In this document: positions 7,048-13,372 of the stretch, in pieces
How the letters are laid out: the number at the start of each line of letters is the position of its first letter
Position numbering within the stretch: position 1 is the first letter of the stretch
Source: an uncultured Oscillospiraceae bacterium
GTDB taxonomy: Bacteria > Bacillota > Clostridia > Oscillospirales > Acutalibacteraceae
NCBI GenBank assembly: GCA_959596515.1
Contig: CAUFXR010000068.1
Span: 1-15,279 of the forward strand
Direction: 5' to 3'
DNA: 15,279 bases
Program-made: the position numbers and the translations under genes
The notes under the pieces: generated by a model
Told to the model about the DNA's origin: nothing
Seen by the model: only the letters and a program-made list of their open reading frames with translations
Database searches by the model: none

Positions 7048-7084
7048 TTCTGTGTTACAATAAAACCAATTATAATAGTTATCA
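7048..7084 (+). promoter_or_regulatory. CpXC gene promoter with possible FUR-family box
   Basis: A perfect TATAAT (7071-7076) lies 27 bases before the CpXC ATG; the best -35 at 17 bases spacing is the weak TTCTGT (7048-7053). The 15-mer TTATAATAGTTATCA (7070-7084) over the -10 matches the PerR consensus TTATAATNATTATAA at 13 of the 14 defined positions less one, that is 12 of 14, and the Fur-type TGATAATNATTATCA equally. Six of these matches come from the -10 itself, so the operator reading is tentative. Confidence 0.4.
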
Positions 7085-7102
7085 ATTGCGGAGGAAGCTG
7101 CC

Positions 7103-7753
7103 ATGTCCAGAACTATCAAAAAAGAAATTACCTGTCCCGCCTGCGGCGAAAAGGTGGACGTGAAAATGTGGGCCAGCGTCAACGTGACCCTGGATCAGGA
7201 ACTGCGGGAATCTGTGCTGGATGAAAGCCTGTTCACATGGACATGCCCCCAGTGCGGCCATGAGGCGCTGCTCAGTTACCCCTGTTTATATCATGATATG
7301 GCCAATAAATTCATGGTTTACCTGGTGCCCGGCGCGAAACAGGAAAGCCTGAACGATACAGAAACAGAGAACCTTTATCCGGAGCTTGGCGGCGTTACCA
7401 AACGTCTGGTTACGGATTTAAACGAACTGAAAGAAAAGATTTTAATTTTCGAAAACGGTCTGGATGACCGGGCGGTAGAACTCACCAAACTGGCGATGTC
7501 CAAGGTGGCTCTCAAAAAGCACGGTAAGGAACTTGAGAAAGGTTATTTCTGCGCCAAGGATGGGGAAACCGGACATTTGGCCTTTACGTTTTTCGTAAAG
7601 GATACCGGCGAACCCTACCACAAAACCACCCGTATGGAGGCGTATGAGAAATCCAAGGAAGTAGCCAAGCGTTACAGCGGTCAGGTTGTGCCGCCTGCCG
7701 GCTTTTTAAAAGTGGGCGCTTCCTGGGCGCAAAAAGCCCTGGAAGCCCTGTAA
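7103..7753 (+). CDS. CpXC domain-containing protein
   Basis: The 216-residue protein begins with a metal-binding module. CPACG (Cys11, Cys14) and CPQCGHE (Cys48, Cys51) are followed by the conserved YPCLYHD (Cys61), typical of the CpXC family (PF14353) common in gut and rumen Clostridia. The two Cys pairs most likely bind zinc. The rest is mixed alpha/beta without a recognised catalytic motif. No signal peptide. No biochemical role is established for the family that I can name. GGAGGAA lies about eight bases before the ATG. The next gene starts 18 bases after its stop and is probably co-transcribed. Confidence 0.88.
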   Translation: MSRTIKKEITCPACGEKVDVKMWASVNVTLDQELRESVLDESLFTWTCPQCGHEALLSYPCLYHDMANKFMVYLVPGAKQESLNDTETENLYPELGGVTKRLVTDLNELKEKILIFENGLDDRAVELTKLAMSKVALKKHGKELEKGYFCAKDGETGHLAFTFFVKDTGEPYHKTTRMEAYEKSKEVAKRYSGQVVPPAGFLKVGASWAQKALEAL

Positions 7754-7771
7754 CCTGTTTGGAGGGTGATT

Positions 7772-8287
7772 ATGGTTCGAAAAAGAATAATTCAAATCGC
7801 TGTAATTCTGCTGGACGTAATGGCTCTGGCCGCTCTGTTTTTGCCCGCCTTTGAAAATTATGGCGCCACCGACAGCCTTTGGACTCAGATCTCCGAACAC
7901 TTTATGACAGGCTCTCCCAGTGGAATCTTAACCGACGCTATTTACTATCTGCCGATCATCGTCAGCGGAATTTTGGTGGCTCTGTTGGAAAGCAAAATTC
8001 GGTACGCGGTAACTCTCTTCGCCGCTTCCGGCGGATTGACCCTGCTCTTATCTCAATATCTGTTTCCCGCCGTGGAGCAGGCCTATTTAGGCGCCGTCTA
8101 TCAGGTCGGGCTGTACGCCCTGCTGGCGGTCCAGGTGGCCCTGCTTTTGGCAAGCTGCGCCGGTATCTGTCTCAAAGACGAACCGAAAGGCATTGATGCC
8201 TCTATTGATTTTCGTCGCGATACCCTGGAACTTCCCATTTCGGACATCGATCTGGCCCTGTTGGATGAGAATTCGGAAAATCAATAA
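7772..8287 (+). CDS. Hypothetical four-helix membrane protein
   Basis: The 171-residue protein has four probable membrane segments (about residues 7-26, 55-73, 78-97 and 108-133) and a cytoplasmic-looking acidic tail of about 35 residues. I recognise no family. I chose the ATG at 7772 because GGAGGG (7761-7766) is an ideal ribosome binding site for it; a GTG at 7766 would overlap that site. It follows the CpXC gene by 18 bases and so probably belongs to the same transcript. Confidence 0.75.
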   Translation: MVRKRIIQIAVILLDVMALAALFLPAFENYGATDSLWTQISEHFMTGSPSGILTDAIYYLPIIVSGILVALLESKIRYAVTLFAASGGLTLLLSQYLFPAVEQAYLGAVYQVGLYALLAVQVALLLASCAGICLKDEPKGIDASIDFRRDTLELPISDIDLALLDENSENQ

Positions 8288-8441
8288 GCCGGCTTTTTAA
8301 GGGCTGAGAAAGAAAAAGCGGAGCATCGCTTATGCCCCCGCCAAATCGGAAGGCGGAAACAGAGGAGCGCTGATTTCCTCTCCAGACCCAGGGGAGCCGG
8401 ATCAAACGCTATTTTCTCACAACATCAGATAAGAATAGCAC
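8288..8441. other. Non-coding spacer before the 39/40-bp array
   Basis: No gene is supported. A 10-bp palindrome AAGCCGGCTT followed by T's occurs just after the stop of the membrane-protein gene, but has no loop. A 6-bp hairpin (AGAGGA 8361-8366 with TCCTCT 8376-8381) is present. Neither is a convincing terminator. Confidence 0.4.
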
Positions 8442-8880
8442 GGAAAGTTCCTTCCAAAGACGGAAATCCCGACAGGAAAGGGCTCTTCCTTTTCAAGGTC
8501 GGAAAGCCTGACAGGAAGGAGATTCTTCCTTTTCAAAGCTGGAAAACCCGACAGAAAGAAGTTCTTCCTTTTCAAAACCGGAAAGCCCGACAGAAAAGGG
8601 ACTCTTCCTTTTCAAAACCGGAAAGCCCGACAGAAAGAAGTTCTTCCTTTTCAAAACCGGAAATCCCGACAGGAAAGGGCTCTTCCTTTTCAAAGCTGGA
8701 AAGCCTGACAGGAAGGAGATTCTTCCTTTTCAAAGCCAGAAAGCCCGACAGAAAGAAGTTTCCTTTTCAAAGCTGGAAAGCCTGACAGGAAGGAGATTCT
8801 TCCTTTTCAAAGCTGGAAAACCCGACAGAAAGAAGTTCTTCCTTTTCAAAACCGGAAAGCCCGACAGGAAAAGGGACTTT
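8442..8880 (+). repeat. 39/40-bp tandem repeat array
   Basis: Ten full units begin at 8462, 8501, 8541, 8580, 8620, 8659, 8698, 8738, 8775 and 8815, with lengths 39, 40, 39, 40, 39, 39, 40, 37, 40 and 39. A partial unit starts at 8854 and a degenerate one at 8442. Each unit has GGAAAGCCCGACAG, a variable purine part, then TTCTTCCTTTTCAAA and a variable triplet. Units fall into three or four subtypes that recur in order. Across each junction CTTTTC and GGAAAG can pair around a six-base loop. Lengths not divisible by three shift the reading frame between units, so the apparent repetitive ORFs on the minus strand are not genes. Confidence 0.95.
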
Positions 8881-8924
8881 GCCCACCGGTTGGGGTGTTT
8901 ATCTCGTATTATTCTGCTAAAATT

Positions 8925-8969
8925 GAAAACCGGCGGAGGCCCTCTCACACAGGCGGCCCGCCGGTTTTC
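8925..8969 (+). terminator. Stem-loop terminator after the 39/40-bp array
   Basis: GAAAACCGGCGG (8925-8936) pairs perfectly with CCGCCGGTTTTC (8958-8969), a 12-bp stem, and the T-rich stretch TTTTCTCTTAAAATTC follows. It probably ends transcripts from the CpXC operon that pass through the array. A second small hairpin, GCTGCC...GGCAGC (9016-9033), lies further on. Confidence 0.65.
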
Positions 8970-9139
8970 TCTTAAAATTCTTTTTAAGGCCCGGACAGCC
9001 GGATCTTTCTTTTAAGCTGCCTTCGGCGGCAGCCAAACAGCCACCAGACGGAAAGGGTATTTCCGCGGGGGAATGAGCTCGGGCGGTTCGCGTTAAAGCG
9101 AAAAACGAAGTTGAAATAAAACGGACAGGAGGTTTTCAC
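8970..9139. other. Leader region of the sirtuin gene
   Basis: It contains the hairpin GCTGCC/GGCAGC (9016-9033) and a short inverted repeat TTCGC/GCGAA (9087-9102) about 40 bases before the sirtuin start. I see no convincing -35/-10 pair. The ribosome binding site AGGAGG (9127-9132) is seven bases from the ATG. Confidence 0.4.
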
Positions 9140-9859
9140 ATGGACCAGGAAATTGCGAGGCTGAAACAGCTGACAGAGAAAAGCCGGGCCATTGTCTTTT
9201 TTGGCGGCGCGGGGGTATCGAAAGAAAGCGGGATTCCCGATTTTCGAAGCGTGGATGGACTATACCATCAAGCCTATCGTTACCCGCCTGAGACCATTTT
9301 AAGCCGCTCCTTTTATGAAAAGAATCCAGAAGAATTCTATCGCTTTTATCGGGATAAAATGCTGTATCTGGACGCGGAGCCGAATCCCGCCCATAAAAAG
9401 CTCGCCCAATGGGAACGGCGGGGACAGCTGCTGGCCGTCATTACTCAGAATATTGACGGCCTGCATCAAAAAGCGGGCAGCAAAAATGTACTGGAGCTTC
9501 ACGGTTCCGTCCATCGGAATTACTGCCGCCGGTGCGGAAAGCTTTTCGACGCTCAATATCTTCTCCATTCTTCCGGAATCCCTCTTTGTGATCACTGCGG
9601 CGGCGTAATCAAGCCAGACGTCGTGCTGTACGAGGAAGCCCTGGACCAGGAGGTACTGCAAAAGGCGGTGGACGCTCTCCGCCAGGCGGATCTGCTCATT
9701 GTGGGAGGCACTTCTCTTACGGTTTACCCGGCGGCCGGCCTGCTGCGCTATTTCCAAGGTAATCATCTGGTAGTGGTGAATCAAACCACCTTGTCCCTAG
9801 ACGAGGAAGCGGATCTGGTTATTCAAGGGCGGATCGGCCAAGTGTTTTCCCAGCTTTGA
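9140..9859 (+). CDS. cobB: NAD-dependent protein deacylase (sirtuin, Sir2 family)
   Basis: The 239-residue protein removes acyl groups from lysine side chains, using NAD and giving nicotinamide and O-acyl-ADP-ribose. Visible motifs: GAGVSKESGIPDFR (residues 23-36, NAD binding), TQNIDGLH (102-109), the catalytic His121 in LELHGSVH, zinc cysteines Cys129/Cys132 and Cys150/Cys153, and GGTSLTVYPAAGL (189-201). In the segment where Escherichia CobB has the Tyr-x-x-Arg pair linked to desuccinylation, this protein reads Tyr-Arg-Phe-Tyr (67-70). The arginine position is thus apparently Tyr, which points to deacetylase rather than desuccinylase preference (my alignment by eye). AGGAGG seven bases before the ATG fixes the start. 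No acetyl-CoA synthetase or acetyltransferase partner is in its operon. Confidence 0.95.
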   Translation: MDQEIARLKQLTEKSRAIVFFGGAGVSKESGIPDFRSVDGLYHQAYRYPPETILSRSFYEKNPEEFYRFYRDKMLYLDAEPNPAHKKLAQWERRGQLLAVITQNIDGLHQKAGSKNVLELHGSVHRNYCRRCGKLFDAQYLLHSSGIPLCDHCGGVIKPDVVLYEEALDQEVLQKAVDALRQADLLIVGGTSLTVYPAAGLLRYFQGNHLVVVNQTTLSLDEEADLVIQGRIGQVFSQL

Positions 9860-10077
9860 TGTCCCTTTTATTTCCACGCATTTGCCGGCCAGAACGGAAA
9901 ATTTACGAGTTTGAGATTGATCTTTGTTGTTCCTTTTATTCCCACCCGTTTGCCGGTGATAGTTTTCCGAGCGGACTTGAAGCAAACGTTATCTGCCCAG
10001 TCCGCTGTTCTCTCAAATTGCTTTCACGCTCGTTTTAAGGCCATTCTGAACCGTTTGGCTTTGGGAAAGGAGGGTTC
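9860..10077. other. Non-coding region after the sirtuin gene
   Basis: No supportable gene; the open frames here run through terminators and resemble nothing. A degenerate direct repeat of 28 bases (24 identical, ending TTTGCCGG) occurs at 9861-9888 and 9929-9956, 68 bases apart. Confidence 0.45.
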
Positions 10078-10122
10078 CTCTCTTGAGGCGCCAGGCGCTA
10101 TCAGCTTAAACCTCAAAGAGAG
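10078..10122 (+). other. Long stem-loop downstream of the sirtuin gene
   Basis: CTCTCTTGAGG (10078-10088) pairs with CCTCAAAGAGAG (10111-10122) over 11 bp, with one bulged A. Inside the loop is GGCGCCAGGCGC. It is followed 12 bases later by an intrinsic terminator. It could be the body of a small RNA or a 3' stabilising element. I do not match it to a known riboswitch class. Confidence 0.5.
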
Positions 10123-10134
10123 TGTCAAGTGGAA

Positions 10135-10163
10135 AGCGTCAAAAACGCTCGAGTTATTTTTTT
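10135..10163 (+). terminator. Rho-independent terminator downstream of the sirtuin gene
   Basis: AGCGT (10135-10139) and ACGCT (10145-10149) form a short stem with loop CAAAA. A T run (10157-10163) begins seven bases later. The stem is short and the spacing to the T run is long, so it may be weak. Confidence 0.45.
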
Positions 10164-10280
10164 GGTTTTCGTCTTACCGTCACCCGAAAGCAGGTGGAAA
10201 GCGGCAGATTTTCATCAAGTACGCTTGTTCAGCCTGTTTTGATCGGTGGTTTCCGCCCCTTTCCCTCACAGCAAAGGCAC

Positions 10281-10310
10281 TCCGCGGGATCTTTTCTCTT
10301 TTCCCGCGGA
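10281..10310. other. GC-rich stem-loop
   Basis: TCCGCGGGA (10281-10289) and TCCCGCGGA (10302-10310) form a perfect 9-bp stem around a T-rich 12-base loop. No T tract follows on either strand, so this is not a standard terminator. Confidence 0.4.
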
Positions 10311-10337
10311 ATCGACCGGTAGTTTTTAGATATCATC

Positions 10338-10368
10338 AAAAGGCCCTGGGTGCTGCCCAGGGCCTTTT
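10338..10368. terminator. Bidirectional terminator between the sirtuin and GNAT genes
   Basis: AAAAGGCCCTGGG (10338-10350) and CCCAGGGCCTTTT (10356-10368) form a perfect 13-bp hairpin with a five-base loop. It lies 10 bases from the GNAT stop codon and has A and T runs suited to both strands. Confidence 0.92.
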
Positions 10369-10378
10369 ATGGTACGGG

Positions 10379-10825
10379 TTATTCCCGGTCTAAAACCATT
10401 TGATTGTACTCTAAAGGCACAAAACCCAATGAAGCATACAGCTTAGCCGCCCCGGCATTTGCCTTGGTAACCTCCAGGCGGAAACGCTTTACCTGAGGAT
10501 ACTCCTGAAACAGCCAGTGGAAAAACTGCTTACCAAAGCCTTTTCCCCGGCAGTTCTCCTTTAAATAAATTTCCTCGATCATCAAGGTTTTGCCTCCGCA
10601 CTCACAGGCGTAAAAACTGGTAAGATAACTGAAACCAACCACCTGACCGTCATCCCACAGGACAACCCCCCACAGGCTCGGATCCTCACCGACCGCATCG
10701 ATAAAGGTCCTATGCAGCACCCGGTCGTCCACAGCATGATCCACAGCGTCGCTGTGATAAAAGGCCTTTACCATCTCTAGCACCTGGGTCTCATCTTGCA
10801 TGGTCATGGGTTTTATTTGCAGCAT
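10379..10825 (-). CDS. GNAT-family N-acetyltransferase
   Basis: The 148-residue single-domain protein transfers an acetyl group from acetyl-CoA to an amine. Visible: the strand LMIEEIYLKENC (residues 81-92) before the pyrophosphate loop R93-G-K-G-F-G98, helix KQFFHWLFQEYP, strand RFRLEVTKANAGAAKLY (114-130), and the terminal ASLGFVPLEYNQMVLDR typical of GNAT motif B. The substrate cannot be told from sequence. GGAGGAG five bases before the ATG (10823-10825) fixes the start. A possible promoter is TTACTT (10877-10882) with TACAAT (10854-10859). Single gene, ended by the strong hairpin at 10338-10368. Confidence 0.93.
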   Translation of the reverse strand: MLQIKPMTMQDETQVLEMVKAFYHSDAVDHAVDDRVLHRTFIDAVGEDPSLWGVVLWDDGQVVGFSYLTSFYACECGGKTLMIEEIYLKENCRGKGFGKQFFHWLFQEYPQVKRFRLEVTKANAGAAKLYASLGFVPLEYNQMVLDRE

Positions 10826-10859
10826 GGAACTCCTCCTTTTTTTCAGTAGTATAATTGTA

Positions 10860-11179
10860 CCACACCGGCCCCGGGAAAGTAAGCCGGAATTTGTAAATTA
10901 TCGCTTGAAAAAGCCTTCGCCCTTCTCACGTGTAAAAGCTCCAAACGCGATTTTTCAGTTTCACCTTCCACACGCTGGTATATTTCTTCTCTACGAAGCC
11001 CGCGCTGAGGTCGCCTGCCATGATGAAAATATCTTGCGGAAAAGCAGTTCTGCGCTTAAGTGACAAATCATCTGCTGTTATCTTTCCGCTTAAAGTGGAT
11101 CGAAACATCTTGCCTTTATTCGGACATATGGGTTTTCCGCGGCAGGGCATCTTGGGGCCGCAATCGGCGGCCGCCCAAT
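10860..11179. other. Non-coding region between the GNAT and 3D-domain genes
   Basis: No gene is supported. A minus-strand frame is open here, but it begins inside the 3D gene end, passes through that gene's terminator, has no ribosome binding site and matches no family. A GC-rich hairpin GGCCGC/GCGGCC (11156-11172) is the only clear structure. Confidence 0.4.
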
Positions 11180-11218
11180 AAAAAAGAAGCCAGACCTTAT
11201 TAGTCCAGCTTCCTTTTT
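11180..11218 (-). terminator. Terminator of the DUF348-G5-3D gene
   Basis: On the minus strand GAAGCTGGAC and GTCTGGCTTC form a 10-bp stem with two G-T wobbles and a seven-base loop, followed by six T's. It lies about 25 bases beyond the stop codon. Confidence 0.85.
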
Positions 11219-11242
11219 GCACTAGCTCATGGGTTCTCGTCG

Positions 11243-12460
11243 TTAGGCGAGGATATAAACACTTAAAGTTCTTCTTCCAAAGCTGTAGCACTCACTCAGC
11301 GTATCAAAATACACATCCACCAAAGCACTACCGCTCATCAAGGCCCCACCGGTATCCGCCGCGACAGCGTAACCGTAAACATAAGAGCCGTCGGGAGAAC
11401 AGATATAAAGCCGGGAGCCATAAGGAATCACATTGGGATTGACCGCTACATTTCCGTACTGGGCCGGGCGTCCGGATGCCGTAGACGAACCAGCCGACGC
11501 CGTATAGGCGGTAGCGGAACCGGTATACACGGCGGTATAGGCGATCTGATTGCCGTCATGGTCTACCAGCACGCCGCCGGAAGTGGATGCCGCGCCGTAG
11601 CTCGGGGCCGTTTCTACTTCATGCGTGCCAACCAGCACTACCTCGTTTACAGGCTCTTTGACTACGGTGTTGCTGATTTCCGCGGTTTCCACCACCTGGC
11701 CATTTACCAGTTTTTCCCGGGTTATAATCTTGCGGGCGCCGTTTTCGCCTGCGGTTTTCACCTGAGTATCTCCCAGATCCAGCTCGTTGGTTTCTTCCTG
11801 GGTGGACTCATAAGGAATTTCCTGGGTGGTTTCCGTTTCCCGATAGGTCACCCGGTCAAGCTTGATGGTCATTCCCTCAGAAACAGTATCCGTTTTTTCC
11901 GCGCTTAGGACATCATCCTTGCCGATGGTAAAATCAGCGGCGGCGACAGCGGCTTCTACCGTGGCGGTCATCGGAACCTTCACCTTGACCGATTTGCCGT
12001 CGGCTTCCACGGTGATCTCAACCCCTCTGGCTACCTTGATTTCCATATCCGGCACCAAACTGGTCGCCGCGAAAGGAATCACTTGATCCCCTTCCTCCAG
12101 GGTTACATTGGCCGCCTTTAACGCATCGTCGACCGTACCTTCGGTCATGGTTACCGTCTTGGCCTTTCCGTCCACCTCAACAGTGACGTCAAACGCCCGT
12201 TTGATGGTGATTTGGGCCGCCGCCTCGTCAAACTCGACAGAGTCTTCCGGGGAAACCTCGATCCCCAAACGATCCAAAACCGCGTCCGGATCCGCATTCA
12301 GCGTGGTAAGGCCATACATTTTATCGCCATCGAGGACGGTGATATCTCTGCTCAGGGCGGTTACGGTGATAACCCCGCTGGTGCAGATTACACACATGAG
12401 CACTAGCGCCACAATTTTTGTAAGCCGTTTGCTTACAATTTTTTTTGTGGTCTCTTTCAT
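11243..12460 (-). CDS. YabE-like cell-wall protein: DUF348-G5-3D
   Basis: The 405-residue protein is anchored or exported by an N-terminal hydrophobic segment (residues 15-36) after a basic start (KKIVSKRLTK). Three ubiquitin-like DUF348 repeats follow (about 37-89, 90-145 and 146-203). The third leads into a G5 domain (204-281, with REKLVNGQVVET), a Ser/Gly linker, and a C-terminal 3D domain (314-405). The 3D domain carries the family's aspartates (AADTGG Asp369, VDVYFDT Asp382 and Asp386) and the ASGRPAQYGNVAVNP block. Proteins of this build (Bacillus YabE, firmicute Rpf/Sps relatives) act as peptidoglycan-cleaving muralytic enzymes linked to growth or resuscitation; lytic transglycosylase activity is inferred. 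AGGAG lies nine bases before the ATG. The upstream region lacks the GC-rich c-di-AMP riboswitch often seen before such genes. Confidence 0.93.
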   Translation of the reverse strand: MKETTKKIVSKRLTKIVALVLMCVICTSGVITVTALSRDITVLDGDKMYGLTTLNADPDAVLDRLGIEVSPEDSVEFDEAAAQITIKRAFDVTVEVDGKAKTVTMTEGTVDDALKAANVTLEEGDQVIPFAATSLVPDMEIKVARGVEITVEADGKSVKVKVPMTATVEAAVAAADFTIGKDDVLSAEKTDTVSEGMTIKLDRVTYRETETTQEIPYESTQEETNELDLGDTQVKTAGENGARKIITREKLVNGQVVETAEISNTVVKEPVNEVVLVGTHEVETAPSYGAASTSGGVLVDHDGNQIAYTAVYTGSATAYTASAGSSTASGRPAQYGNVAVNPNVIPYGSRLYICSPDGSYVYGYAVAADTGGALMSGSALVDVYFDTLSECYSFGRRTLSVYILA

Positions 12461-12541
12461 AAATGAATTCTCCTTTATGCGCCGTTACTTTTGAATAGGT
12501 GTTAGTTGGATTTCTATTCACGGCTTTCAGGTGATAATGGC

Positions 12542-12570
12542 ATTATATGAGAAGTTTCACGATATGTCAA
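12542..12570 (-). promoter_or_regulatory. Consensus promoter of the DUF348-G5-3D gene
   Basis: On the minus strand TTGACA (12565-12570) and TATAAT (12542-12547) are exactly 17 bases apart, a perfect sigma-A promoter. The start is near 12535, giving a 75-base leader that contains a 6-bp hairpin (GAATAG/CTATTC). Confidence 0.9.
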
Positions 12571-12860
12571 TTATTTCAGATTCTGATTTTTGTTTAATTC
12601 GCACAATCAATTTTTTGTTTTTATTCTTTACTAGAATATATATCCCTTAAATACCCCAAAATATTGTATCGTTTACCAAGCGAAAAACTAAATTCTCTGT
12701 GCAAAATATAAGAAAATAAATATTACAATCTTGTTACAATAAATTACAGCTTTGTTTTTACTGGATAAGCTGAATTTTTTGTGAGAAACTTTTCATAAAA
12801 GCCTATCCATTATTGATCAATAGTTTTCTTTCTTTTTTCCTAAAAATACTAATGAAAGGC
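12571..12860. other. AT-rich divergent intergenic region
   Basis: No gene. It holds a hairpin CAGCTT/AAGCTG (12747-12772) followed by a T run on the plus strand, for which no upstream plus-strand gene is evident. It also holds a perfect 12-bp palindrome TATTGATCAATA (12811-12822), 38 bases upstream of the rubredoxin -35. Confidence 0.45.
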
Positions 12861-12889
12861 TTGACTTTTCCTGGAAAAGAAATTATAAT
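12861..12889 (+). promoter_or_regulatory. Rubredoxin promoter
   Basis: TTGACT (12861-12866) and TATAAT (12884-12889) are 17 bases apart, putting the start near 12896, inside the palindrome at 12891-12907. Confidence 0.85.
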
Positions 12890-12890
12890 A

Positions 12891-12907
12891 TTAATAATCA
12901 TTATTAA
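12891..12907. promoter_or_regulatory. FUR-family-type operator (PerR/Fur-like box)
   Basis: TTAATAATCATTATTAA is a perfect 8-1-8 palindrome directly after the -10 and over the predicted start. Its central 15 bases (TAATAATCATTATTA) differ from both the Fur 7-1-7 box (TGATAATNATTATCA) and the PerR box (TTATAATNATTATAA) only at the symmetrical second position. A bound repressor would block the promoter. In Clostridium acetobutylicum PerR represses oxygen-defence genes including rubredoxin, so PerR is the likelier regulator; this is inference. Confidence 0.65.
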
Positions 12908-12945
12908 ATTAATGAAATCAATCCACAGTAAGGAGTATTGCTATT

Positions 12946-13104
12946 ATGGATAAGTATGTATGCGATGTATGTGGTTATGTTTATGATCCCGCGGTAGGCG
13001 ATCCTGACAACGGAATCGATGCGGGTACTTCCTTTGATCAGCTCCCCGAAGACTGGGTCTGCCCTTTGTGCGGCGTTGGCAAGGATATGTTCTCTAAAGA
13101 ATAA
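12946..13104 (+). CDS. Rubredoxin
   Basis: A 52-residue iron protein, MDKYVCDVCGYVYDPAVGDP onward, with the two rubredoxin loops CDVCG (Cys6, Cys9) and CPLCG (Cys39, Cys42) that hold one Fe. The family residues Tyr11, Tyr13, the GI-AGT turn (Gly23-Thr28), Phe30 and PEDWVCP (34-40) are all present. It carries single electrons, in anaerobes typically from NADH:rubredoxin reductase to rubrerythrin, desulfoferrodoxin or flavodiiron proteins in oxygen and peroxide removal. Length is normal. AAGGAG lies ten bases before the ATG. It has its own promoter, operator-like palindrome and terminator, so it is monocistronic. No partner enzyme is in this window; whether the flavodoxin protein is related is unknown. 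Confidence 0.97.
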   Translation: MDKYVCDVCGYVYDPAVGDPDNGIDAGTSFDQLPEDWVCPLCGVGKDMFSKE

Positions 13105-13117
13105 AAGCGCGAGGCTT

Positions 13118-13153
13118 ACCGCCACAGGATAGGTTGTCCTGTGGCGGTTTCTA
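13118..13153 (+). terminator. Rubredoxin terminator
   Basis: ACCGCCACAGGA (13118-13129) and TCCTGTGGCGGT (13137-13148) form a perfect 12-bp stem with a seven-base loop, followed by TTTCT. It is 13 bases after the stop codon. Confidence 0.9.
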
Positions 13154-13202
13154 TATAATAGCTATAGTCCTTGGTTTCCGCTTGAATCACCCCCGCTTTT
13201 AT

Positions 13203-13332
13203 CCAGTGTCTCCCTGGATACGTTTTGGAAAACGGTCGGAATAGCTTGTGCTATCATGTAATTGCGACACAACTGGTTAGCTGCCCTGGATGCGTTTTGG
13301 GAACGCTCTGCAAGGCTTGCCCTGAAACAGAT
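13203..13332 (+). ncRNA. Candidate structured RNA with duplicated hairpin module
   Basis: Two related segments begin with CCCTGGAT at 13212 and 13284 (72 bases apart). They share 17 of their first 18 bases and stay similar, with one indel, to GCTTG. Each has a short hairpin after the shared start: CGTTT-TGGA-AAACG (13221-13234) and GCGTT-TTGGG-AACGC (13292-13306). The stem is kept although the bases differ. A strong terminator follows at 13333-13372, and the rubredoxin transcript already ends at about 13153. No ORF with a ribosome binding site explains it and no promoter is clear. Class unknown. Confidence 0.35.
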
Positions 13333-13372
13333 AAAAAAGGCGCTGAGAGAATAAGATCTCTCGGCGCTTTTT
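13333..13372. terminator. Strong bidirectional terminator
   Basis: GCGCTGAGAGA and TCTCTCGGCGC form an 11-bp stem with one T-G wobble, flanked by A6 on the left and T5 on the right, so it can act on both strands. No protein-coding gene on either side obviously needs it, which suggests a non-coding or decayed transcript nearby. Confidence 0.85.

Noticed and set aside
8442..8880. CRISPR array
   Set aside because: The whole unit repeats; there are no unique spacers of constant length and no cas genes nearby.
8493..8948. Repetitive minus-strand frames across the 39/40-bp array
   Set aside because: Unit lengths of 39 and 40 shift the frame between copies; no ribosome binding site or promoter; explained by repeats lacking stops.
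9911..10393. 160-residue plus-strand frame after the sirtuin
   Set aside because: No ribosome binding site, no family resemblance, and it runs through two hairpin terminators into the GNAT gene.
10926..11291. 121-residue minus-strand frame
   Set aside because: It begins inside the 3D-domain gene end and crosses that gene's terminator; no start signal.
12461..12560. c-di-AMP (ydaO-type) riboswitch before the 3D-domain gene
   Set aside because: Such riboswitches often precede related genes, but the 75-base leader here is short and lacks the GC-rich conserved core.
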